From Streptomyces sp. MBT65 (GTDB lineage: Bacteria > Actinomycetota > Actinomycetes > Streptomycetales > Streptomycetaceae), in the NCBI RefSeq assembly GCF_016612545.1, contig NZ_JAENRY010000079.1, positions 1 through 57,312 on the forward strand: a stretch of 57,312 bases of DNA, given 5' to 3'. Below are positions 50,951 through 57,312 of the stretch, one piece after another. The notes beneath the pieces were generated by a model, which made no database searches, was not told where the DNA came from, and saw only the letters and a list, made by a program, of their open reading frames with translations. Numbering within the stretch: the first letter of the stretch is position 1; each line of letters starts with the position of its first letter. The position numbers were made by a program, and so were the translations under genes.

Positions 50951-51876
50951 CTACGGCACGTCGCGGGGCACCAGGCCGATCCGCACCCCGTACCCGTCGG
51001 GGCCGTCCGGGACCTGGTCTTGCTCGTGCGCGATCAGTTCACAGCCGGTGCAGCGCACGCTCGTGGTGACGTACGCGAACCGGTCACCACCCTGGGCCTC
51101 GTCCCACTCCGCGGCCCGAGTCCCGCACTGATCGCACACCGTCCGCTGATACGCCACGAACGACAGGGCCTTCGCCCGGTCCAGTTCAGTCCAGCGGCCA
51201 TCACCCGCACCAAGGAACTGCGAATGCGGAATGCCCCAGCGGTCGCACAGCTCCAGCTCAGTACGGAGCTGTACGTCCGTGATCAGCCTTTTCCCAGCTC
51301 CACGGTGCTGGTGCGCACGATCTGCTGGGCCTGCCACGCCGCCGCGAACAGCGCGTTCGACTCGGCAACCGGCCACGAGTCGAGGAGATCCTGCGCATCC
51401 TCCTCGCTCATGCCCTCCACGACGTTGTACTCGTCGTCCCGCTCAATATGCGCGGCAGCGATCAGAGCCGCGGGAAACGTCTCCGGATTCCACGCGTCCC
51501 CGTCCTCAGCCTGCGCCTCGGTCGGAGGGAACCTCTTGATCAGCCCGTCCAAGATCGGCCGCGGCAGCGCCCTGAACGTCAACTCCACCGCGACGCAGTC
51601 GAACATCTCCTGTGCGGTCTCGACCTCAGCCTCGGCCTTCGCCGTCGCATCGCTGTACTCCCGGCCGCTTTCTGCATCCGCCATGCGGCAACGGGCAAGA
51701 TCTCGCAGCGTCTCGTCCAGGTGCCGCTTGGCGTCCTGGTCGTCACAGATCACCAGCGTGTACTCGGGCAGCTGGCGGGCACGGAGCCGGGCCAGCTTGG
51801 CCGCCCAGTGCGCATCACGGGCAACAGCCTTGGCCGGCGGGGCAGGCGCGGTCTTGGTCTCCGTGGCCACCGGCAT
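50951..51876 (-). CDS. Tail assembly chaperone GT, programmed -1 frameshift product
   Basis: Shares its first part with the shorter chaperone, then shifts -1 at the slippery heptamer GGGAAAA (minus 51295-51289) and continues through RLITDVQLRTELELC to 50951. The fused product is 308 aa. The extension has CxxC pairs (VCDQCG and RCTGCE), probably one zinc site. The G/GT pair upstream of the tape measure gene is universal in long-tailed phages. Confidence 0.85.
51283..51876 (-). CDS. Tail assembly chaperone G (197 aa)
   Basis: ATG 51876 overlaps the major tail protein stop (TGATG). Helical and acidic throughout, as in gpG-type chaperones (ALIAAAHIERDDEYNVVEGM). Ends ELGKG just after the frameshift site, with TGA at 51283-51285. 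Made in excess over the frameshifted form; it coats the tape measure during tail assembly. Confidence 0.87.
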   Translation of the reverse strand: MPVATETKTAPAPPAKAVARDAHWAAKLARLRARQLPEYTLVICDDQDAKRHLDETLRDLARCRMADAESGREYSDATAKAEAEVETAQEMFDCVAVELTFRALPRPILDGLIKRFPPTEAQAEDGDAWNPETFPAALIAAAHIERDDEYNVVEGMSEEDAQDLLDSWPVAESNALFAAAWQAQQIVRTSTVELGKG

Positions 51877-52409
51877 CACTTCTCGACCTTCGGCGCCGTG
51901 GCGGCCGGTACAGCAGCGTCCTGGGTCGGCTTCTCCGTGATCGAGAAATTCACGGTGAACTTGGCGGCCTCGTTGTCCGTCGAATAGTTCGGCGACCGTG
52001 AGCCGATACGGACCGGGAACACGTCCATGGACCGGGAGCCCGCGACATCGCCCTTGCGGAGGAAGACGACCCAGCCGGTGTCGTCCTTCTTCAGCAACTG
52101 CTCGATCTCGTCGGACACCTTGTCCTCGTAGAAGCCGAGGGAGGAGTCGTCGGCCTGATCGGTGCCGGGGATCTTCGACTCGAACGTCGAGCCGAGGTCG
52201 GGGGTTTCGATGGCCTGGTTCTGGAGTGTCCAGCCGTCGATCGCCGCGATCGCATCCGTCAGGTCGGTGCCGGCCGTGAGCTCGGCGCGGGTAGGGACGT
52301 GGCCGGTGTCGGCGACGGTCTTGAGCCACAGGACGCGGGTCACTCCGCGCCGGGAGAACTTCTTTACCTGCAAGGTCTGCTGTCCGATTCCGGGACGGCA
52401 GCCACACAT
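51876..52409 (-). CDS. Major tail tube protein (177 aa)
   Basis: Core VKKFSRRGVTRVLWLKTVAD, TAGTDLTDAIAAIDGW and the C-terminal IGSRSPNYSTDNEAAKFTVN are typical of actinophage major tail proteins. The expected N-terminus starts near QVKKFS; the ATG at 52409 adds 12 residues, and a TTG at 52373 is an alternative start, neither with a strong ribosome-binding site. The disrupted leader may reflect the insertion of the cassette just upstream (52654-54629). Confidence 0.85.
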   Translation of the reverse strand: MCGCRPGIGQQTLQVKKFSRRGVTRVLWLKTVADTGHVPTRAELTAGTDLTDAIAAIDGWTLQNQAIETPDLGSTFESKIPGTDQADDSSLGFYEDKVSDEIEQLLKKDDTGWVVFLRKGDVAGSRSMDVFPVRIGSRSPNYSTDNEAAKFTVNFSITEKPTQDAAVPAATAPKVEK

Positions 52410-52653
52410 CCGAGAGGCCCCGTCCCTCGACGACTGTCGGGGAACCGGCCCACACCACGGGGTGGTTGGGCGTCCGCGCGGGGGCCTCCGCGGTGAGGGT
52501 GCGAGGGCGCTCAGACGAGAGCGGTTGAGCGGTGCACGTAGATCACCCTACTGTCGTCGGCTGCAGAATCGCTGATCCCTTCGAAGGCGCTGCGGCCCGG
52601 CACCTTGATCCCTACGATGCCGAAGGACACACGGTGGAGGGGGCGCACACGAA
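52410..52653. other. Intergenic stretch, possible late or cargo promoter region
   Basis: 244 bp between the divergent tail tube and CBS-HEPN genes. No gene is supported and none of the nine early promoters is present. The ribosome-binding site of the plus-strand gene (GGAGGGGG at 52636-52643) lies at its right edge. Confidence 0.4.
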
Positions 52654-53733
52654 ATGGCGCACGACGAAGAGCAACCGGCAGACCAGGCCGAGCCCGCGGA
52701 GGGACTTGCCTAGGCAGGCTCGAGTTACGACGACTTCCTCGTCGAGGCCAAGAAGCGGGCAAGCAGCCCCACCCCGCTGGAGATACGCATCCGCGACCTG
52801 CTCGCGTTCTGGAACACCCAGAAACGTGGGCGCCGCATCGTCGAGATGATCGTGGCTGATCTCGCCGCGGAGGGTCTGCAAACCACACCTGATCTGGATG
52901 CCCAGAACTCCTGGGAATCAGTGCAGATCACGAGACTGCCACAAGCAGATACCCATCCCGGCGAGCCAGTCGGCATCAAGATCGGAAGCCTCGAAGCCGC
53001 GAAGATCTGGGCAGCAGGCGCGGACCCGGACAACAGCTCCGGTACACCGAAGATCCCCAGCCTGAGCCGAGACGCGTCCTTGGCCACCGCCGGCTCCATG
53101 ATGCTGGCATCCCACCTCGACCAGCTTCCGGTCACCGCGGGGAGAGTCCTCGAAGGAGCGGTCAGCTGGCGGTCGATTGCCCGCGCCCAGTTCGTGAACC
53201 CGCATGCCACGCTCCGGGACGCGATCGTGCCCGCGAAAGAAGTCCAAGCGGAGGATGACCTGCTCAGCGTCATCCCGCAGATCGTCGAGTCAGGGTTCGT
53301 GTTTGTCCGCGACCGCAGGAACGTGCTCACCGGAGTTGTCACGACAGCTGACCTGAGTCGAACGTTCGACACGCTGACGCGCCCGTTCCTGCTGATCGCA
53401 GAGATCGAGCGACGTTTGCGGAAGATCATCGACAGGAAGATCGCCGACGGGTCCTTCACAAAAGAGGAGCTGAGCGCCGCTGTTCAAGGCGAGGGACGCG
53501 ATCCTGCCGTGAGCGCGGCAGACTTGACGATCAGCGAGTATCAGACGCTCCTGGGCTCCAGGGAGATGTGGGAGCGGCTCGGGTGGCAAGCCGACCGCAA
53601 GATCTTCGTGAAGGCCCTCGATGAAGTGCGGCAGATCCGAAACGACATCATGCACTTCGACCCTGACCCCCCGGACACGTCGCCGCTCGTCGGGTTCCTC
53701 GACTGGCTTCGGCTGCAACACCCGAAGGACTAG
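52654..53733 (+). pseudogene. CBS-HEPN protein, interrupted by an in-frame amber codon
   Basis: From ATG 52654 (with GGAGGGGG upstream) 19 codons lead to TAG at 52711. The same frame then stays open to 53733 and reads as protein straight after the stop (YDDFLVEAKKRASSPTPLEI). The body contains two CBS-like units (LDQLPVTAGRVLEGAVSW; GFVFVRDRRNVLTGVVTTAD) and a C-terminal helical domain with RNDIMH (R329, H334), the Rx4H motif of HEPN ribonucleases. Translation could restart at an internal GTG or at ATG 52846. CBS-HEPN proteins are nucleotide-sensing RNases, so a defence or toxin function is plausible. Confidence 0.75.
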
Positions 53734-53747
53734 CGCCCGGCCATCTG

Positions 53748-54629
53748 TCAGACGCGGACACTGGGGGCGCTCGCCGGGAAGTTGTACACGGTGAAGTCGA
53801 TGACGCGGCGATACCCGATCCGCTGGTACAAGGCGTTGCTGGTGGGGTTCGCCAAGTCCGCGAACAGCAGCACCTCCGTAGAGCCCGCCGCCAGCGCCGC
53901 CCGGCTCACTTCAGCCGTCGCGGCACCCCCATATCCGCGGCCCCGCAGATGGGCTGGGGTGTAAACGGGAGCAACCCGGATCTGTCCTGCGACCAACGGC
54001 GTCGCGCCCGCCATGGACACGGGTGTGCCGTCCGGGGTCTCCCAGAACGTGACACGTCCCTCGGCGATACGAGTGTCGGCCCAGGCGCGATCGTCTGAAG
54101 ATGCAGTCCCTCCGATGGCAGCAACGAACTCGCGGTGCCACACCATGAGTTGCTCGCGGTCCTGCTCGCCCACGACCCGGCCTCGGCCGTCGGGAGCCGG
54201 ATCCGGCGGGGTGAGTGCGCCGAGGCGGTACAGGCGCTCCCGCTCATGGAGCGTCGGCGTCACGCCCGTGTACCGCGCCCACGCCTCGGCGAAGGCGTCG
54301 GCAGTGTCGTCATCCGCATTGACGCCAGGAAGGACATGGCCGAGGCCGGCGAGGTGAGCGGCGAGGGCGTCAGCCTCGGCGGGAGTCAGAGGGGTGATGC
54401 TCAGTCGGCGGGGCGGGGTGCGGAAGAAGGCCGCACGCACCTCGCCTGCTCGCTCCAGCCAGCCGAAGAGGGGGGCTTCCGTGCCGTACGCGTTTGCTCC
54501 GCGGGTACGCAGAGCCTCGGTCACGGTGAGTGGGACGGTGTGTAATGCGGGGCGTGAGCGCAGGAAGTCTCCGGCCTGAGCGAGAAACGTCTCGACGTCT
54601 TCGGTGAGATGCCAGTCATCCGGGTTCAT
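53748..54629 (-). CDS. GNAT N-acetyltransferase (293 aa)
   Basis: The C-terminal half has the acetyl-CoA motif VYTPAHLRGRGYGGAATAEV (R/QxxGxG/A type) and ANPTSNALYQRIGYRRV. The N-terminal half is a second, divergent GNAT-like unit. Complete and host-like. It faces the CBS-HEPN gene end to end (14-bp gap), so both look like one insertion in the structural operon. Confidence 0.87.
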   Translation of the reverse strand: MNPDDWHLTEDVETFLAQAGDFLRSRPALHTVPLTVTEALRTRGANAYGTEAPLFGWLERAGEVRAAFFRTPPRRLSITPLTPAEADALAAHLAGLGHVLPGVNADDDTADAFAEAWARYTGVTPTLHERERLYRLGALTPPDPAPDGRGRVVGEQDREQLMVWHREFVAAIGGTASSDDRAWADTRIAEGRVTFWETPDGTPVSMAGATPLVAGQIRVAPVYTPAHLRGRGYGGAATAEVSRAALAAGSTEVLLFADLANPTSNALYQRIGYRRVIDFTVYNFPASAPSVRV

Positions 54630-54650
54630 GCCCCATGATCCCGCGCGCTG

Positions 54651-55175
54651 TCAGCGTTCGCCCGCGAATTTCCCCGGCACAGACGACAGAGCTCGCGGAC
54701 CCGAAAGACCGGAATCAGGATCCCCCTCGGTAGCGGTAGCGTCCCCGCAGTCCGTAGCCGAGAGCTCGTACCGCTGCACCGCCGTCACGACACCATCGTC
54801 CGCACCGGCAGGATCCACGCCATCGTCGACCAGCAGCTCCCGGGCCCACACGTCCACATCAGCAGCCGGAATCGGATGTGCCCACGCGCCTTGCGTCGTA
54901 CGGCCGAGCAGCGCCCGCTGGACCCGATCTGCGAGCCACTCGGCCTGATCGGTGCGCGCAGCCACGACGGTCACCTGGTAGAGGAGACGCGCATCCTCCG
55001 CTCTGTCCGCGAGCGGCGCTCCGTCGACCGTGACGCCCTGCGGGTACAGGACCGTGTATGGCAACGGTGCCGGACGCCCGTCGAGGAGCGGAAGGCGGCC
55101 ACGACCGCACGGCCTGCCAGTAGCAGCGGCCAGCATCCCTTGCAGGGCTTCCGTCACACGGCCGCGCTCGATCAC
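54651..55175 (-). CDS. Tail terminator-like protein (174 aa)
   Basis: Opens with helix VTEALQGMLAAATGRPCGRG, then beta strands (PYTVLYPQGVTVDGAP; LYQVTVVAARTDQAEWLADR), the layout of siphovirus tail terminators. Located between the HK97-gp10-like gene and the tail tube gene as expected, apart from the cargo insertion. The start overlaps the upstream stop (ATGA-type overlap). Confidence 0.72.
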   Translation of the reverse strand: MIERGRVTEALQGMLAAATGRPCGRGRLPLLDGRPAPLPYTVLYPQGVTVDGAPLADRAEDARLLYQVTVVAARTDQAEWLADRVQRALLGRTTQGAWAHPIPAADVDVWARELLVDDGVDPAGADDGVVTAVQRYELSATDCGDATATEGDPDSGLSGPRALSSVPGKFAGER

Positions 55176-55411
55176 AGGTCACCTCCGGCGAAGTACGCGG
55201 CCGCAGGCCCTTCGACGCTGAGCACCCCGTACCGGCACAAGCCGAGCGCGTCCCACTCCATCACCCCGGGCGTGGTCAAGATCGACAGGCTCCGCTCACC
55301 GTCCTCGTCGAGGACCTCGGCGACCACGATCGCGCGGGCGAGCAGTCCCCGCTCGTGGTCTGCGAGCACGCTCGCCAGAGCGTCCTCGAGACTGCTGGCC
55401 ATGTCGCTCAC
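55172..55411 (-). CDS. Small connector-region protein (79 aa)
   Basis: Acidic N-terminal helix (SSLEDALASVLADHERGLLA), then beta-rich (AIVVAEVLDEDGERSLSIL). Coupled by overlaps on both sides within the head-tail connector genes. No separate family recognised. Confidence 0.65.
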   Translation of the reverse strand: MSDMASSLEDALASVLADHERGLLARAIVVAEVLDEDGERSLSILTTPGVMEWDALGLCRYGVLSVEGPAAAYFAGGDL

Positions 55412-55809
55412 AGCGTCCTCGACACCGCGCCGCGCAGCTCCCGGACAAGGAGCGGGCCGAAGGCGTTGACGGCTGGTCCCAGGTGGGGGAACGGCGGCGT
55501 GCTGTAGTGGCGGCCGAGGCTGTCGACGCCGACGAACCCGAACTCCAGCCGCCTGCCCTGCGGAGCACTTGTGCCGACTTCAGCAACGATCACAGGACCT
55601 GCCCTGTGCACATCGGACTGCCACGACGCCCGGTACTTGCCGGTGATCACCCGCGGGCCAGGTCGCCCGGACGCATTGCGCTGCACCTGCACCACGAGCG
55701 CCTTCGCCCCGTGCCGCATCGCGGTCTCTGCCGCGGTTACCGCTTCCTTGCCGCCACGGTTCAACGCTGCCGCCAACTGGGCTGGACTTTGAAACGTGCC
55801 GCCGCTCAC
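55408..55809 (-). CDS. HK97 gp10-like neck protein (133 aa)
   Basis: Pattern FQSPAQLAAALNRGGKEAVT ... ALVVQVQRNASGRPGPRVIT ... EVGTSAPQGRRLEFGF is that of HK97-gp10/tail-completion proteins. Forms part of the head-tail connection. Overlaps its neighbours by 4 bp on both sides. Confidence 0.8.
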   Translation of the reverse strand: MSGGTFQSPAQLAAALNRGGKEAVTAAETAMRHGAKALVVQVQRNASGRPGPRVITGKYRASWQSDVHRAGPVIVAEVGTSAPQGRRLEFGFVGVDSLGRHYSTPPFPHLGPAVNAFGPLLVRELRGAVSRTL

Positions 55810-56228
55810 CGCGTCACCGGCTTCCGGTTGTGCTCCTCCAACCAGACGGTGCGCAGCACAGGGAACGACGACACCTCACCCAGCGCCGACACCTGGTACG
55901 TACGGCCGACGGCCTGCTCGTCACGGGCCTCAACGACCAACACAGTGTCGTTCTCCCACACCTCCGGAGCTCCAAGAGGCAGCAGCAGCCGGTACCCGGC
56001 GCGCACCTCCTGGACGTACGCGCCGTCCTGCCCCGAACCCTTGCTGCGGATCCGCTCCTGGTGCGCGTACAGACCGGCCTTGTCCTCGTACACGAACACC
56101 GGTGGGGCCGGCACAAGGTCACCGGTTCCCGGGTCGAGGATGTCCTCGCCGCTGCTCCGGCTGATCTGCACCTTGTCCGGCATCAGATGGCGCTCCGCGA
56201 AGCGGACGAGCCCGGACTGATCAAGCAC
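55806..56228 (-). CDS. Head-closure protein, DUF6093-like (140 aa)
   Basis: The GTG start at 56228 overlaps the upstream stop. The middle (GEDILDPGTGDLVPAPPVFV, then YEDKAGLY) matches DUF6093, a beta-barrel head-to-tail connector family of actinophages. ATG at MPDKVQ is a shorter alternative start. Confidence 0.75.
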   Translation of the reverse strand: MLDQSGLVRFAERHLMPDKVQISRSSGEDILDPGTGDLVPAPPVFVYEDKAGLYAHQERIRSKGSGQDGAYVQEVRAGYRLLLPLGAPEVWENDTVLVVEARDEQAVGRTYQVSALGEVSSFPVLRTVWLEEHNRKPVTR

Positions 56229-56589
56229 CCGCTGCCCACTCCCTGAGCTGCGCCAGCGTCCCGCGGGCCAGCTCACCCGGACGCCCGTCCAGATCGTCCC
56301 GGTCGAGAACGGCCTCGTCGAGCTTCTGCCAGTCCACCGCATCAAGGAACCCGATCACCACATGCCGAACATCCGCAGGCTCCACGACCACCTCGGCCAG
56401 GCCGTCGAACTCCATGCCCTTCCAGCCCTGTTGTACGTACAGGGTGACCTCGGGGCCCTCGTCGACAGTCTGCGTGATCCGGTACGCCTCTACGGCCGAG
56501 GCGACATCGTGGCCGTCGATCTCGATGACCGCTGACTCCTCGGGGCGGGCAGCTATCCGAACGCGGCGGGGCTCCAGGTACGTGCTCAT
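56221..56589 (-). CDS. Head-tail connector-region protein (122 aa)
   Basis: ATG 56589. Beta-rich N-terminal half (RVRIAARPEESAVIEIDGHD; EVTLYVQQGWKGMEFDGLAE), acidic helical end. Not matched to a family. Position before the head-closure gene suggests a head- or connector-associated protein. Confidence 0.62.
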   Translation of the reverse strand: MSTYLEPRRVRIAARPEESAVIEIDGHDVASAVEAYRITQTVDEGPEVTLYVQQGWKGMEFDGLAEVVVEPADVRHVVIGFLDAVDWQKLDEAVLDRDDLDGRPGELARGTLAQLREWAAGA

Positions 56590-56705
56590 GAACCCGACCC
56601 TAGGTGCGGGAAGCTCAGCTACTCCCTGGAGAAGTTGCCAGCTCAGTGCGGCTCACCGCAGCACGACAGAAACGCAGCCCGCCACGGGCCAGACACCCTG
56701 TGAGA

Positions 56706-57125
56706 TTACGGCTCGGTAAACCGGACCGGACTCGAATCCGTGTCCCTGAGCCAAAACAGACCGACGACCCGCGGCTCGTCCGTTTCACGAACCTCCTCCA
56801 TAAGGGCGCGGAGCTCCCGGATCAGATGCTGGCAGCCCTCGTCAATGAGCGCGAACGATGCGTCCTGCAGGAGGATCGAGGCGTCCATCAACATCGCGAA
56901 GAAGCGCCCGTGCTTCCTCCGACTGAGGCGGACCCCAGGACCCTCGTAGACGTTGGCGAAGACCAGGCCGCGCACGATGGCGTCAGAATCCGAGTACATC
57001 GTGTCAGTGTTGAGCATCTCGCTGGCACAGCTGAGCTCCCTTGAACTCGGTGTCCAGCGCCCCTTCTTCAACTTCTTGCGTAATGCGGCGATGGTGCCCT
57101 CTATCGCGCTGATTGCCTCGTCCAT
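56706..57125 (-). CDS. Hypothetical protein (139 aa)
   Basis: Helical N-terminus (IEGTIAALRKKLKKGRWTPS) and C-terminal helices (GCQHLIRELRALMEEVRETD). It is separated from the connector operon by 116 bp and has no structural-protein features, so it is probably another accessory gene between the head and connector genes. Function unknown. Confidence 0.6.
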   Translation of the reverse strand: MDEAISAIEGTIAALRKKLKKGRWTPSSRELSCASEMLNTDTMYSDSDAIVRGLVFANVYEGPGVRLSRRKHGRFFAMLMDASILLQDASFALIDEGCQHLIRELRALMEEVRETDEPRVVGLFWLRDTDSSPVRFTEP

Positions 57126-57173
57126 GACAGGAAACTCTAGAGACCGAGTGCTGCTCGTGGAGAGGAATCGAGC

Positions 57174-57311
57174 ATGCCGGACTACCGGAGCGTGATCCCT
57201 CGGTCAGCCGCCGGGCCTGCGCGGCGGACTTGGAAGCTCCGTGCCCAAGGGCGTCTCCTTGCCTGCCGTAGCGTGAAGCACGTCCTATTCAGAGGGCGGT
57301 ATGTGACGTGA
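57174..57311 (+). CDS. Small basic hypothetical protein (45 aa)
   Basis: ATG 57174 follows GGAGAGG at normal spacing; the stop is two bases before the window end. The product is strongly basic with no recognised family. It diverges from the 139-aa gene. Doubtful; supported only by the ribosome-binding site. Confidence 0.35.
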   Translation: MPDYRSVIPRSAAGPARRTWKLRAQGRLLACRSVKHVLFRGRYVT

Positions 57312-57312
57312 T

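Noticed and set aside
52725..53459. 244-codon minus-strand frame
   Set aside because: Antisense shadow of the CBS-HEPN gene, which has recognisable motifs.

Overview
The window looks like about 57 kb of a temperate siphophage (or phage-plasmid) of Streptomyces or a close relative. GC is high throughout. There is a full tail gene run with a tape-measure gene, an endolysin and holin, a tyrosine integrase beside a tRNA-Arg-like sequence, WhiB-like and Lsr2 proteins, and small hypothetical families typical of Streptomyces phages (DUF6283, DUF3560, DUF3846). Nearly every gene is on the minus strand. Terminase, portal, protease and major capsid genes are not present. They would be expected to the right of the last base, so the window is not a complete genome.

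Layout. 1-118: a 50-bp-arm inverted repeat at the very edge. 163-4667: two small-protein operons, one led by a ParB. 4857-7213: WhiB-like gene, then a divergent SDR oxidoreductase / MmyB-type regulator pair that looks like host-derived cargo. 7292-8221: remnant of a large serine integrase. 8515-11026: excisionase-like gene, tyrosine integrase, terminator, and a tRNA-Arg(CCT)-like gene with repeated TGTCCCCCG elements on both sides, which together look like an attP. 11235-31667: the early region, built from successive leftward operons (DUF6283, M48/YgjP-like protease, second ParB-like protein, DNA methylase-like protein without the NPPF/Y motif, DUF3560, WhiB-like protein, replication-initiator-like protein, Cas4/RecB-like nuclease, Sak4/RecA-like ATPase). 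31827-36275: possible defence and cargo genes (PD-(D/E)XK-like protein, HATPase, ITPase-like, flavoprotein, Lsr2). 36383-38127: lysis. 38237-39124: two unknown genes. 39340-52409: tail genes read right to left, ending in a GH6 cellulase-fold protein. 52654-54629: an interrupted CBS-HEPN gene and a GNAT gene inserted in the structural operon. 54651-56589: head-tail connector genes. 56706-57311: two unknown genes.

The most striking feature is a family of nine near-identical leftward promoters (minus-strand -35 close to TTGACA, an invariant 16-bp spacer, -10 TAGAAT followed by TAA). One lies at the head of each early operon. Eight of them sit 27-60 bp beyond the stop codon of the operon behind. 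Five of the nine also carry a TGACCTG-like box exactly 11 bp upstream of the -35. This implies that one regulator or sigma factor controls about 32 kb of early genes in parallel. Because the promoters occur on both sides of the integrase/tRNA locus, that locus is probably internal to one element, an unintegrated attP, rather than a chromosome junction.

All calls come from reading the sequence and recalling protein families. No searches were run. Small early genes have little recognisable homology and are called on ribosome-binding sites, stop/start overlaps and operon context.
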